Below are positions 34,941 to 43,801 of a DNA stretch of 63,963 bases, one piece after another. Each line of letters opens with the position of its first letter. Position 1 is the stretch's first letter. Below the pieces are notes generated by a model, which was not told where the DNA came from, searched no databases, and was given only the letters and a program-made list of their open reading frames with translations. The position numbers and the translations under genes are program-made. This DNA comes from an uncultured Tessaracoccus sp. Its GTDB lineage: Bacteria > Actinomycetota > Actinomycetes > Propionibacteriales > Propionibacteriaceae. The stretch covers positions 1 to 63,963 of the forward strand of contig NZ_CALUCN010000015.1 in assembly GCF_943914565.1 (NCBI RefSeq), given 5' to 3'.

Positions 34941-36163
34941 AGCCGGAGCATCGCGTCGGCCTGGGACTGGATGGTCCACTGGCTCGCCAGCTCGATCGAG
35001 CGGCGTCGGGCGCGGTTCTTCCATGCCGGGTCCTCGAGTCGGCGCAGCACCCTGAGGATCCCCGCGGCGAGCGACGCGGGCGTCGGGCGGGCCAGCTCGC
35101 CGTTGACGCCCGGGTCGAGCACGAGGCGCAGCTCGTGGTCGACGGTGACGAGCGGCAGGCCGGCGAGTGCGGCCTCGTGGAGGACGAGCGCCTGGGTGTC
35201 GGTCTGGCTCGGGAACGCGAACACGTCGGCCATCTGGTAGAACGCGCCGAGCGCCTCGCGGCGCTGCTCGCCGGGGAGGATGCAGTGCCCGCGGTCGCGC
35301 GAGGCGGCCAGGGCCTTCTTGACCTTCGGGTAGCGCTGCCAGTCGCCGACGACGACGAGCTTCGCGTCGGGGCGTTGCGCGTGGACGAGCTCGAACGCGT
35401 CGACGAGCAGGGGAAGGCCCTTCTCGGGTGCGATCCGGCCGGCGTAGAGCACCATGGGGCCGTCGGGCTGCGGGATCGGTGGGGGGCCGGGGGGCAGGGG
35501 GTCGACGCCGTTGGGTACGCAGACGATGGGTGCGTCGGGCGAGATGTGCCGGCAGCGGGTGAGCGTCTTCGGCGACGGGGTGGTGACGAGGTCGGCGGTG
35601 TCGAGCATCTTCTGGCACAGGCCGAGCAGCGACGCGGTGGAGCGGCCGCGGTCCTCGTAGCGGATCTCGGCGGCCTTCAGCGCGTCCTCGGAGATGATCT
35701 GGCCGTGGCTGAGCTTCGCGAACGACTTCAGCACCATCGTCAGCAGCGGCAGCAGGGAGGCGTAGTGGTCGGCGTAGGCGTCGAAGTCGGTGTGCCAGGT
35801 GAGCATCATCGGCACGCCGAGGCGCTGCGCGGCCCACATCCCCAGGGCGCCGACGGTGCCGAAGCCGTGGACGTGGAACACATCCGGGCGCAGCCGTTCG
35901 AGCTGGCGGATGGTGCGTTCGAAGTGGCGGCCGTTCGCGACGCGGGTGGGCATGCGCGGCACGCGCACGCTCGGCAGGCGCAGCTCGGTGCGGCCCTCGC
36001 GTCCGGCGTGCGGGTTCACGCCGCGCGCCGCCGGCGCGACGACCACGACCTCGTGGCCGGCGTCGAGCAGGTTCCCCTCCAGCTGCTGCACCGCAACCAT
36101 GAGCCCGTTGCTGCCGGGCCCGTAGTTGTCAGTGAACTGGACGACCTTCAGGGGACGATGCAC
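34895..36163 (-). CDS. Glycosyltransferase family 4 protein
   Basis: A 422-residue GT-B fold enzyme that should transfer a sugar from a nucleotide donor to a lipid or other acceptor. The N-terminal half opens V-V-Q-F-T-D-N-Y-G-P-G-S-N-G and has D-V-F-H-V-H-G-F; the C-terminal half has the donor motifs Y-A-G-R-I-A-P-E-K-G-L and F-P-S-Q-T-D-T-Q-A-L-V-L-H-E-A-A-L-A-G-L-P, the family-4 E-x7-E region (with Gln at the first position). It resembles mannosyl- or glucosyl-diacylglycerol synthases, though the sugar is not evident. It lies 24 bases after cydC on the same strand and may be read with the cyd genes; functional connection is not obvious. Confidence 0.82.
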   Translation of the reverse strand: MHRPLKVVQFTDNYGPGSNGLMVAVQQLEGNLLDAGHEVVVVAPAARGVNPHAGREGRTELRLPSVRVPRMPTRVANGRHFERTIRQLERLRPDVFHVHGFGTVGALGMWAAQRLGVPMMLTWHTDFDAYADHYASLLPLLTMVLKSFAKLSHGQIISEDALKAAEIRYEDRGRSTASLLGLCQKMLDTADLVTTPSPKTLTRCRHISPDAPIVCVPNGVDPLPPGPPPIPQPDGPMVLYAGRIAPEKGLPLLVDAFELVHAQRPDAKLVVVGDWQRYPKVKKALAASRDRGHCILPGEQRREALGAFYQMADVFAFPSQTDTQALVLHEAALAGLPLVTVDHELRLVLDPGVNGELARPTPASLAAGILRVLRRLEDPAWKNRARRRSIELASQWTIQSQADAMLRLYELVADGRAAEALA

Positions 36164-36187
36164 GGACTCACCATACCCAACGGGAAC

Positions 36188-37765
36188 TCATGCGACGGGG
36201 GTCCCACCCGGGCGCAGCGTCACGACGCGGTCGCAGGCGCGCATCACCTGCTCGTCGTGGGTGATGACCAGCAGCGGGTGTCCCTCGGCGGCCGCCCACA
36301 CGTCGCGCATGAGTGCTCGGGCGGTCTCGGCGTCGAGGTGCTCGGTGGGTTCGTCGAGGATGAGCAGGTCGCGTTCCCCGACGAGGACCCGGGCGAGCGC
36401 GAGCCGTCGGCGTTCGCCGCCGGAGAGGGTCGAGCCGTCCTCGCCGATCAGGCGGTCGAGGGGGAGGTCGATTCCGGCGCGGGCGAGGGCGTCGCGCACC
36501 TCGTCGTCGGTGGCGTCCTTGTTGCCGATGCGGACGTTCTCGGCGACGCTCGAGGCGAAGATGTGCGCGTCCTGCGCGAGGTAGCCGACGCATCCGGCGC
36601 GCTCGACGTGGCCGGCCTGCGCGGGGATGAGACCCATCACGGTGGCGGCGACGGTGGTCTTGCCGACGCCGGACGGGCCGACGAGCGCGACGGCCTCGCC
36701 CGGTGCGACCGCGAGGTCGAGGTGCTCCTGCACCGGTGGGTGGCCGGGCCAGCCGATCGTCGCGTCGCGCAGTTCGACGCGCACGCCGTCGCCGGGGAGG
36801 ACGTCGCCGGTGCCGACGGGGTCGGCGTCGAGGACCTGCTGGACGCGTTCGACGGCGGCCCGGGCCCGCGTCGCGGTCTGGGCGGCCTTGGTGAAGTCCT
36901 GGAACACCTCGTGCAGCGCCAGCGGGGTGAGCACGAGCACCGCGAGCAGGCGAGGCTTGAGGTCCCCGGTCGCGACGGCGGACCCGCCGATCGCGAGCGC
37001 CGAGACCACCGCGATGCCGGAGGCGAGGATCTGCGCCGCGGTCGCGAACCCGCGCACGCCCGCGGCGCGGTCCTCCTGTGCGCGCAGCCGGTCGTCGATC
37101 GCGAGCGCCCGGGCGAGCGTGGCCGCCTGGGCGTTGTTGGCGACCAGGTCCTGCGCGACGTGCGCCAGCTCACGCGTCGCGTCGGCGAGCTCGCCGCGGG
37201 TCACGACGGCGGCCCGGTCCGCGCGCATCGTCATGCGCTGCGCGACCCGCGGCACGACGAGCCCGCCCAGCACGGCGGTCGCGAACAGCACCGCGGCGCT
37301 CAGCGGGTTGAAGGTGCCGAGGATCGTCGTCGTCGCGACGATCACGAGTGAGGCGGACAGCGCCGGCAGCGCCACACGCACGACGACGTCCTGGATGGCC
37401 GCGACGTCGTCGACGACGCGGGTGAGGAGGTCGCCCAGCCGGCGGCCGATGAGGGTGGTGCGGGCGAGCGCGGCGTAGGTGCGCGAGCGCAGCACGCCGA
37501 CCACCTGCAGCGCCACCTTGTGCCCGACGAGGCGTTCGGCGTAGCGGAACGCGCCACGGCCGATGCCGAACGCGCGCACGCCCACCGCCGCAGCCGTGAG
37601 GTACATGACCGGCGGGTACTCCGCCGCACGCGAGATGAGCCACGCCGAGACGCCCATGAGCGCGATCGACGAGCCGGTGGCCATCGCGGCGAGGAATACG
37701 GCGAGGACGAAGCGAGCCCGCCCGCGTGGGACGGCGCATAGCAGCGTGGTGACGAAGCGGGTCAC
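36188..37765 (-). CDS. cydC: Heterodimeric ABC exporter subunit CydC
   Basis: One half of the CydDC transporter needed to assemble cytochrome bd; in E. coli it moves heme and/or thiols. The 525-residue protein has six membrane helices (about 1-300) and an ATPase domain with Walker A G-P-S-G-V-G-K-T-T, signature L-S-G-G-E-R-R-R, and Walker B L-L-I-L-D-E-P-T-E-H-L-D, then the switch His (I-T-H-D). GTG 37765 overlaps the cydD stop (GTGA), so the two are co-translated. The open frame continues far upstream, but that part is only the shadow of cydD. Function follows from the cydA-cydB neighbours. Confidence 0.92.
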   Translation of the reverse strand: MTRFVTTLLCAVPRGRARFVLAVFLAAMATGSSIALMGVSAWLISRAAEYPPVMYLTAAAVGVRAFGIGRGAFRYAERLVGHKVALQVVGVLRSRTYAALARTTLIGRRLGDLLTRVVDDVAAIQDVVVRVALPALSASLVIVATTTILGTFNPLSAAVLFATAVLGGLVVPRVAQRMTMRADRAAVVTRGELADATRELAHVAQDLVANNAQAATLARALAIDDRLRAQEDRAAGVRGFATAAQILASGIAVVSALAIGGSAVATGDLKPRLLAVLVLTPLALHEVFQDFTKAAQTATRARAAVERVQQVLDADPVGTGDVLPGDGVRVELRDATIGWPGHPPVQEHLDLAVAPGEAVALVGPSGVGKTTVAATVMGLIPAQAGHVERAGCVGYLAQDAHIFASSVAENVRIGNKDATDDEVRDALARAGIDLPLDRLIGEDGSTLSGGERRRLALARVLVGERDLLILDEPTEHLDAETARALMRDVWAAAEGHPLLVITHDEQVMRACDRVVTLRPGGTPVA

Positions 37766-39378
37766 CGCGGGGCCCCCGTCCACTCGACGGTGCGGTCGGC
37801 CGCGGCGAGCACCGCCGGCCGATGGCTCACGATGAGCGCCGACGCGCCCGAGGCGCGCACCGCGTCGACGACGTGCGCCTCGCGGTCGGTGTCCAGGCCG
37901 GCGGTGGGCTCGTCGAGCACGAGCAGGCGGGCGCCGTGCCGGATGCGCAGCAGTGCCCGGGCGAGCGCGACCCGTCGGCGTTCGCCCGCGGAGAGGCCCT
38001 CGCCGTCGTCGGCGACGGGGGTGTCGGCGCGGAAGTCGGCGCCCGCGAGGCGGAGGACGTCGTCGATCTCGGAGTCGGCGGCCTCGGGTGCGCCGAGGCG
38101 GACGTTGTCGGCGACGGTGCCGCGGACGAGGCCCGGGTCCTGCGCGACGTGCGCCACCTGCGTGCGCCACGACGCGCGGTCGAGCTCGGCCAGGTCGACG
38201 CCGTCGACGGTGAGCCGCCCCACCGTCGGGGCGAGGAAGCCCATGGCGAGCGCGAGCGCGGTGGACTTGCCGCCGCCCGACGGCCCGGAGAGCGCGACGC
38301 ACTCGCCCGGTGCGACGGTGAGGGAGAAGCGGTCGAGCACCGGGGCGTCCGTGCCCGGGTAGGTGTAGCCGACGTCCTCGAAGCGCAGCGCGCCGTCGAC
38401 GGGGGCCTCGCGGCGACCAGTGTGCGTTGGTGCGGCGTCGATGACCGCGAACGCCTCGTCGGCGGCGGCCACGCCGTCGGCGGAGTCGTGGAAGTGCGTA
38501 CCCACCATGCGCACGGGCAGGTAGGCCTCCGGGGCGAGCACGAGGACGAACAGCGCGGTGAAGAAGCTCACCTCGCCGAAGACGAGGCGGAAGCCGATCG
38601 TCACGGCCACCACCGCCACCGACAGCGACGCGAGCAGCTCGAGCGCCATCGCGGAGAGGAACGCCACCGTCAGTACCTGCATGGTCGCGGCGCGGTAGCG
38701 TTCCTCGTTGAGGTCGACGCCGCGCTGCTGCGCGCGCGCCCGGGCGAAGGCCTGGAGGGTCGAGAGGCCGCCGACGAGGTCGGCGAAGTGGTTGGCCAGC
38801 CGCTCGGAGGCGCGGAACGCGCGAGCGGTGCGGTCCTTCGTCGTCCACCCGATGAGGGCCATGAAGATCGGGATGAGCGGCAGCGTGACGAGCAGGATCA
38901 CCGCCGAGCGCCAGTCGACGAACGCGACGACGACGCCGACCAGCACCGGCACCGTCGCGGCGAGGCCCAGCTGGGGGAGGTACTTCGCGAAGTAGCCGTC
39001 GAGGTCGTCGAGACCGCGGGTGACGAGCCGGATGAGCGTCGCGGAGCTCGCACCGCCGACGGGGGTGTCGAGCCGGGCGGCGAGGATGTCGCGACGGAGG
39101 GTCGACTTCACCGCCGCCGAGGCCTTGTGCGACCACCACGCCGTGAGCCACGCGAGCGCCGCGCGGCCGGCGAACACCGCGCCGAGGAAGGTGAGCAGCC
39201 ACGGCCACCCCTCGGGTGGGCGACGCAGCCGGAACGTCTCGGTGACGCCGCGCGCGACGAGCCACGCCTGCGCGACGAGGAGCCCGGCCGTGCAGATGCC
39301 GACGACGACCGTCGCCACCAGGTACACCCGGGTGGCGCGGGCTCGGCGGAGGAGTCGGGGATGGATCGGGCCTTGCAT
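37762..39378 (-). CDS. cydD: Heterodimeric ABC exporter subunit CydD
   Basis: The partner of CydC in the transporter that supports cytochrome bd maturation. The 538-residue protein has six membrane helices in the first ~320 residues and an ATPase domain with Walker A G-P-S-G-G-G-K-S-T, signature L-S-A-G-E-R-R-R-V-A-L-A-R-A-L, Walker B L-L-V-L-D-E-P-T-A-G-L-D and switch His in V-S-H-R-P. The signature has S-A-G-E rather than S-G-G-Q, a frequent CydD variant. ATG 39378 (M-Q-G-P-I-H-P-R-L-L-R) is preferred to an upstream in-frame start at 39447, which lies close to the hairpin between cydB and cydD. Confidence 0.92.
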   Translation of the reverse strand: MQGPIHPRLLRRARATRVYLVATVVVGICTAGLLVAQAWLVARGVTETFRLRRPPEGWPWLLTFLGAVFAGRAALAWLTAWWSHKASAAVKSTLRRDILAARLDTPVGGASSATLIRLVTRGLDDLDGYFAKYLPQLGLAATVPVLVGVVVAFVDWRSAVILLVTLPLIPIFMALIGWTTKDRTARAFRASERLANHFADLVGGLSTLQAFARARAQQRGVDLNEERYRAATMQVLTVAFLSAMALELLASLSVAVVAVTIGFRLVFGEVSFFTALFVLVLAPEAYLPVRMVGTHFHDSADGVAAADEAFAVIDAAPTHTGRREAPVDGALRFEDVGYTYPGTDAPVLDRFSLTVAPGECVALSGPSGGGKSTALALAMGFLAPTVGRLTVDGVDLAELDRASWRTQVAHVAQDPGLVRGTVADNVRLGAPEAADSEIDDVLRLAGADFRADTPVADDGEGLSAGERRRVALARALLRIRHGARLLVLDEPTAGLDTDREAHVVDAVRASGASALIVSHRPAVLAAADRTVEWTGAPR

Positions 39379-39434
39379 CGGCGCCCAGTCTTCCACGGCT
39401 CCGCCCGTGGTGCCCCATGCGCACGCCGTGACGC

Positions 39435-39473
39435 CGTGAGGGGGCAACCGGACGTGCCGGTTGCCCCCTCACG
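39435..39473 (-). terminator. 17-bp perfect hairpin between cydB and cydD
   Basis: A 17-base arm at 39435-39451 (starts CGTGAGGGGG) is exactly complementary to 39457-39473 around a 5-base loop. It starts 15 bases past the cydB stop. No T-tract follows in the minus direction. It could terminate or attenuate transcription between cydAB and cydDC, or protect the cydAB mRNA 3' end. Confidence 0.65.
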
Positions 39474-39487
39474 GGCGGGTGTGGGTG

Positions 39488-40570
39488 TCAGGCCGCGGGT
39501 TCGACGTCGTCCGGGATCGACTTCGTGCTGATGCGCTTGTGGAACACCCAGTAGCTCCACGCCTGGTAGGCGAGCACGATCGGCACGAAGATGACGGCGG
39601 CCACGGTCATGATCTGCAGCGTCGTCACCGACGAGGCGGCGGTGAGCATGTTGAGCCGCTCGCCGACGGCGACGGCCTCGTCCTGGACGAAGCCGATGTT
39701 GCCGTACATCTTCAGGAAGATGCCCGCGAACAGCGTCACGATCGAGACGCCGGTGCAGAGGAACGCCCAGCCGTCGCGGTCGCGCATCACCATGAGCACG
39801 GCGACGACGAGCGCGACGACCGTGAGCACCGCGGTGATCCACGTGAGGACGCGGAAGTCACCGAACTCGCTCTGCGCCGGGTACGCGAGGTTCTGCCACA
39901 GCACGAAGATCGCGGTGAGCGCGACGGTGACCCAGCCCACCTTCGTGCCGAAGCCCTTCGCCTTGTCGTGCACGGTGCCGGCGGTCTTCAGCGCGAGGAA
40001 CGCAGAGCCGTGGAACAGGCAGATCGCGACGAGCATCAGGCCGCCGACGAGCGCGAACGGCGAGAACAGGCCGAGGAACGTGCCGCTCCAGAGCGTCCCG
40101 TCGTTCGGGAGGCCCTTCACGAAGTTCGCGAACCCGACGCCGAAGACCAGCGCGGGCAGGAACGAGCCGATCGCGGCGAACCAGTCGAGCATGCTGCGGT
40201 AGCTCGACGTGTGGTGCTTGCTGCGGTACTCGAACGCGACGCCGCGCAGAATCAGGCCCAGCAGCACGAGCAGCAGCGGCAGGTACAGCCCGGAGAACGT
40301 CGACGCGTACCAGCCGGGGAAGGCCGCGAACATGGCGCCACCGGCGGTGAGCAGCCAGACCTCGTTGCCGTCCCACAGTGGGCCGATCGTGTTGACGATG
40401 ACGCGCTTCTCCTTGTCGTCGCGGCCCAGCAGCTTGATGAGCATGGCGACGCCGTAGTCGAAGCACTCCAGGAAGAAGTAGCCGATCCAGAGGACGGCGA
40501 TGAGCAGGAACCAGACCAGCGTGAACGCCGGCACCTCGGTCTCCAGTGGCAGTGGTGTCAGTTGCAACAT
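39488..40570 (-). CDS. cydB: Cytochrome bd oxidase subunit II (CydB)
   Basis: The second subunit of the high-affinity quinol oxidase used at low oxygen. The 360-residue protein has eight to nine membrane helices. Typical features are W-I-G-Y-F-F-L-E-C-F-D-Y-G-V at residues 28-41, G-P-L-W-D-G-N-E-V-W-L-L-T-A-G-G-A, the P-x-W-Y-x-S-x-F-S-G-L-Y region and L-R-G-V-A-F-E-Y-R-S-K. It follows cydA after 13 bases in the same operon. The length is normal for actinobacterial CydB. A strong hairpin separates it from cydD. Confidence 0.96.
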   Translation of the reverse strand: MLQLTPLPLETEVPAFTLVWFLLIAVLWIGYFFLECFDYGVAMLIKLLGRDDKEKRVIVNTIGPLWDGNEVWLLTAGGAMFAAFPGWYASTFSGLYLPLLLVLLGLILRGVAFEYRSKHHTSSYRSMLDWFAAIGSFLPALVFGVGFANFVKGLPNDGTLWSGTFLGLFSPFALVGGLMLVAICLFHGSAFLALKTAGTVHDKAKGFGTKVGWVTVALTAIFVLWQNLAYPAQSEFGDFRVLTWITAVLTVVALVVAVLMVMRDRDGWAFLCTGVSIVTLFAGIFLKMYGNIGFVQDEAVAVGERLNMLTAASSVTTLQIMTVAAVIFVPIVLAYQAWSYWVFHKRISTKSIPDDVEPAA

Positions 40571-40583
40571 CTCGTGGTCCCTC

Positions 40584-42113
40584 TCAGTACGCGAAGCTCA
40601 TGGGCTTGTCGGGATCGTCGTTGACCTCGACGGGGTGCGCCTCGGGGAGGCCCTTCCTGACGAACTTCAGGAACAGCCACACCTCGAGCACCGCGAGCCC
40701 GCCGTAGATCAACGTGTAGACGATCATGGAGAACAGCACCTCGCCATTGCTCACGGTCGGGGAGACCGCGGAGGCGGTGGGCAGCACGCCGACGACGATC
40801 CACGGCTGGCGACCCATCTCGGTGAAGATCCAGCCGAAGGAGTTGGCGAACAGCGGCAGCAACGGCAACGCGAACGCCATCGTCGTGAGCCACTTCGACG
40901 GCTTCGGGTTGCGGCCGCCGCGCAGCGCGACGAGGATCCACACGCCGATCGCCATCGTGACGAACCCGAGGCCCATCATGACGCGGAAGGTCCAGTAGCT
41001 GATGACGATGTCGGGGCGGTAGTTGAGGTCGAGGTAGGACTGGTGCAGCTCCGGCGAGATCTCGCCGTTCTTCACCGCCTGGTAGACCTCGTCCTGCAGC
41101 TTCTGCCGACCCTCGTCGGCCATGAAGTAGCCCTCGTCCTGGAAGCGCTGGTCGAGCTCGTTGATGCCCTTCACCTCGTCCTGGCCGGCGAGGATCGACA
41201 GCAGCTTCGGCACCTTGACCTCGAAGACGGGCTCGGTCTGCTCCTTGTTGCCGATCGTGAGGATCGAGAACGAGGCGTCCTTCTCGGTCTCGAACAGGCC
41301 CTCGGCGGCGGCGAGCTTCATGGGCTGCGTCTGCGCGATGGCCTTCGCCTGCAGGTCGCCGGAGAGGATGACACCCACCGACGCGACGAGCATGACCCAC
41401 GCGCCGAGCTTCGTCGCCCAGCGCCAGGTGCGGATGTGGTTCTCCGCGTCGGCCGCGCCCTCGTCGACGGCCTTGTTCAGCTTGGCGAGGTGCCAGGCGG
41501 AGACGCCGGCGATGAGCCCGCCCGCGACCATGTAGGCGGCGGTGAGGGTGTGGAGGATCGTCGCGACGAACACCGGGTTGGTGAACAGGGCGCCGAAGCC
41601 GGTGACGCCGTCGATCTCGGCGCGGCCGCTCTCGACGTTGAACACCGAGCCGACCGGGTTCTGCATCCAGGAGTTGGCGGCGAGGATGAACACCGCGGAG
41701 AGCATGGTGCCGATCGCCGCGCAGTAGATGGCCGTGAGGTGGAGCTTCTTCGGCAGCTTGTCCCAGCCGAAGATCCACAGGCCGATGAACGTCGACTCGA
41801 GGAAGAACGCGAGCAGCGCCTCCAGCGCGAGCGGGGCGCCGAAGATGTCACCGACGAAGCGGGAGTACTCCGACCAGTTCATGCCGAACTGGAACTCCTG
41901 CACGATGCCGGTCACGACGCCGAGCGCGAAGTTGATGAGGAACAGCTTGCCGAAGAACTTCGTCAGCTGCAGGAAGCGGTCCTCGCCCGTCTTGTACCAG
42001 ATGGTCTGCAACACTGCGACCATCATTGACAACGCAATGGTGATGGGGACGAACAAATAGTGGTAGACGGTGGTGATCCCGAATTGCCACCGTGCAAGGG
42101 TCACTTGATCCAT
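40584..42113 (-). CDS. cydA: Cytochrome bd oxidase subunit I (CydA)
   Basis: The heme-carrying subunit that oxidises menaquinol and reduces oxygen. The 509-residue protein opens L-A-R-W-Q-F-G-I-T-T-V-Y-H-Y-L-F-V-P, where the His binds heme b595/d, and has nine membrane helices. G-x-V-T-G-I-V-Q-E-F-Q-F-G-x-N-W, H-T-L-T-A-A-Y (heme b558 His) and the Met-containing Q-loop region follow. The Q-loop (about 245-330) is of the short form found in Gram-positive bacteria. It is first in the operon cydA-cydB-cydD-cydC. The promoter region is shared with the divergent BlaI-like gene, so that regulator is a good candidate for its control. Confidence 0.97.
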   Translation of the reverse strand: MDQVTLARWQFGITTVYHYLFVPITIALSMMVAVLQTIWYKTGEDRFLQLTKFFGKLFLINFALGVVTGIVQEFQFGMNWSEYSRFVGDIFGAPLALEALLAFFLESTFIGLWIFGWDKLPKKLHLTAIYCAAIGTMLSAVFILAANSWMQNPVGSVFNVESGRAEIDGVTGFGALFTNPVFVATILHTLTAAYMVAGGLIAGVSAWHLAKLNKAVDEGAADAENHIRTWRWATKLGAWVMLVASVGVILSGDLQAKAIAQTQPMKLAAAEGLFETEKDASFSILTIGNKEQTEPVFEVKVPKLLSILAGQDEVKGINELDQRFQDEGYFMADEGRQKLQDEVYQAVKNGEISPELHQSYLDLNYRPDIVISYWTFRVMMGLGFVTMAIGVWILVALRGGRNPKPSKWLTTMAFALPLLPLFANSFGWIFTEMGRQPWIVVGVLPTASAVSPTVSNGEVLFSMIVYTLIYGGLAVLEVWLFLKFVRKGLPEAHPVEVNDDPDKPMSFAY

Positions 42114-42123
42114 GGGTGCAGGG

Positions 42124-42133
42124 TACTACGTAA
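42124..42133 (-). promoter_or_regulatory. Half-site resembling the BlaI-type dyads, in front of cydA
   Basis: On the minus strand the site reads TTACGTAGTA, 11 bases before the cydA start. It matches the right half of the dyad before dmsA at nine of ten positions. A weak TACG/CGTA pairing with a six-base spacer extends to 42140. Its position over the start region would suit repression. Confidence 0.35.
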
Positions 42134-42236
42134 GGTCGTATAACTTCCAACCAACGAGCGGACCGGCTCCGACGAGGGGTTTCGTCGCCAGAGCGTGAGA
42201 CGGGTGTCGACGGCGGGGTCGCCCCGACGTCGTGTA

Positions 42237-42249
42237 CTACATTCTGTAG
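42237..42249. promoter_or_regulatory. CTACA/TGTAG operator before the BlaI-like regulator
   Basis: CTACA at 42237-42241, TTC, TGTAG at 42245-42249. BlaI/MecI/CopY proteins bind TACA/TGTA dyads, so this is a likely autoregulatory site 55 bases before the regulator start and about 125 bases before cydA. Confidence 0.6.
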
Positions 42250-42303
42250 GGCAATCTGGGGGTGACGGCCCCCGGACCCCTCGAGGGGAACTATCATGTG
42301 CGC

Positions 42304-42645
42304 ATGGCGTCGCGCGGAGAACTGGAACAGCGGGTGATGGAGGTCCTGTGGGCCGCACCCGATGCGCTCACGGTGGCCGACGTGCACCGGGAGCTCACGC
42401 GCGACCGCTCGCTGGCCTACACGACCGTCATGACGGTGCTCGACCGCCTCGCGAAGAAGGACCTCGCGACGCGGGAGCTCGTCGGCCGCGCCTGGAACTA
42501 CCGCGCCGCCGACCCCCAGCACGTCGTCGTCGCGCGGGAGATGGGTGCGCTCCTCGCCGACGTGCCCGACGCGGTCCGGGTCCGCGCGCTCGCGGAGTTC
42601 GCGAAGGGACTGCGCGCCGACGACCGCGAGGCGCTCGCCGGCTGA
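42304..42645 (+). CDS. BlaI/MecI/CopY family transcriptional regulator
   Basis: A 113-residue winged-helix repressor. The N-terminal domain shows L-E-x-x-V-M-E-V-L-W, then L-T-V-A-D-V-H-R-E-L, and the recognition helix region L-A-Y-T-T-V-M-T-V-L-D-R-L-A-K-K-D-L, all diagnostic of the family; the C-terminal helix (A-L-A-E-F-A-K-G-L) should make the dimer. The usual protease partner BlaR is absent. It lies divergent from cydA and its promoter contains a TACA/TGTA-type dyad, so it may control cytochrome bd and itself; similar sites occur before dmsA. ATG 42304 is preferred to GTG 42298. Signal unknown: a redox or copper cue is possible. Confidence 0.88.
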   Translation: MASRGELEQRVMEVLWAAPDALTVADVHRELTRDRSLAYTTVMTVLDRLAKKDLATRELVGRAWNYRAADPQHVVVAREMGALLADVPDAVRVRALAEFAKGLRADDREALAG

Positions 42646-42670
42646 GGATCGACCCGCGGGCCGGTCGACG

Positions 42671-43738
42671 TCAGCCGAGCTCGATCCCCCGGGCGCGCAG
42701 CAGGCCGCGCTTCTGCTCGACGGTCATCTCGAGCTCGGCCTCCCACGCGTCACGCTGCTGCTCGGCCTCGCGTTCGCGACGCGCACCCCCGCCGCGCAGC
42801 TCGATCGCTTCCTCGCGGACGTCGAACGACGAGTCGATCGCGCCCCGCACCGCGTCCTTCGTCTCCTCGGCGGACTCGCGCAGGGCGTCGTCGCTCATCG
42901 ACCGGGCGAGCTGCTCGCGCATCGCGGCGACGTCGAAGTCGGCCTCGGGCCAGTTGGGGCGGAGGTCGACGAGCGTGCGGGTGAGGATCTCGGTGATCGC
43001 GAGCCGGGCGTACCACTTGTGGTTGGCGGGGATGACGTACCACGGCGCGTAGGCGGTGCTGGTGTAGCGGAACACGTCGGCGTAGGCCTCCTGGTAGTCG
43101 TCCCACTGCGAGCGGGTGTGGAGGTCGCCGGGGGAGAACTTCCAGCGCTTGTCGGGCCGGTCGAGGCGTTCCATCAGCCGGATGCCCTGCTCGTCGCGGT
43201 CCACCATGAGCGCGAACTTCAGCACCGTCGTCCCCTGGTCGACGAGTTCCCGCTCGAAGGCGTTGATCTCGTCGTAGCGCGGCCGCCACACGGACTCCTC
43301 GACGAGTTCGTCGACGCGCACGACGAGCACGTCCTCGTAGTGCGAACGGTCGAACACGCCGATGTGGCCGGGCGTCGGAAGGGCCTTGCGGATGCGCCAC
43401 AGGTAGTGGTGGCTGCGTTCCTCCTCGGTGGGGACGCCGAAGCTGCGCAGCTGGACGCCCTGCGGGTCCACCATGCCCATGACGTGCCGGGCGACCCCGC
43501 CCTTGCCGGCGGTGTCGATGCCCTGGACGACGCACAGCACCGAGCGGTTGCCGCCCGCGCGGCCCTCGGCGAAGAGCCGCTCCTGCAACTCGGCCAGCAG
43601 CTCGCCGCGCTCGGCGGTGAGCTGCTCCCCGTCGCGCTTCTTGCCGTCGAAGGCTGGGGTGGCCCCCGGGTCGAAGGTGCGGAGGTCGAAGTCCGCGCCC
43701 GCGGTGAGCACTCGTCGGGGATCCTCGGTCCAAGTCAT
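42671..43738 (-). CDS. Polyphosphate kinase 2 family protein
   Basis: PPK2 enzymes move phosphate between polyphosphate and nucleotides. The 355-residue protein has Walker A G-I-D-T-A-G-K-G-G (residues 73-81), the D130-R131 lid and Walker B motif F-D-R-S-H-Y-E-D-V-L, and the W-K-F-S-P-G-D-L / W-D-D-Y-x-x-A-Y region near residue 220. The sequence fits the single-domain PPK2 branch; whether it favours ADP, AMP or GDP cannot be told. A highly charged coiled segment of about 55 residues after residue 300 is an extra tail. It is convergent with the BlaI-like gene, with a 25-base gap, and has no obvious operon partner. Confidence 0.88.
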   Translation of the reverse strand: MTWTEDPRRVLTAGADFDLRTFDPGATPAFDGKKRDGEQLTAERGELLAELQERLFAEGRAGGNRSVLCVVQGIDTAGKGGVARHVMGMVDPQGVQLRSFGVPTEEERSHHYLWRIRKALPTPGHIGVFDRSHYEDVLVVRVDELVEESVWRPRYDEINAFERELVDQGTTVLKFALMVDRDEQGIRLMERLDRPDKRWKFSPGDLHTRSQWDDYQEAYADVFRYTSTAYAPWYVIPANHKWYARLAITEILTRTLVDLRPNWPEADFDVAAMREQLARSMSDDALRESAEETKDAVRGAIDSSFDVREEAIELRGGGARREREAEQQRDAWEAELEMTVEQKRGLLRARGIELG

Positions 43739-43801
43739 GGTGTGCCTTTCGTCACGTTGGCGCCATTGTGCCAGCGTGTACCCGGGCGCGAGGGGTGCGC
43801 G

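Noticed and set aside
37766..39472. Apparent giant fusion of CydC with an upstream part
   Set aside because: The upstream part is an Arg-rich out-of-frame reading of cydD; the GTGA overlap at 37762-37765 marks two separate genes.
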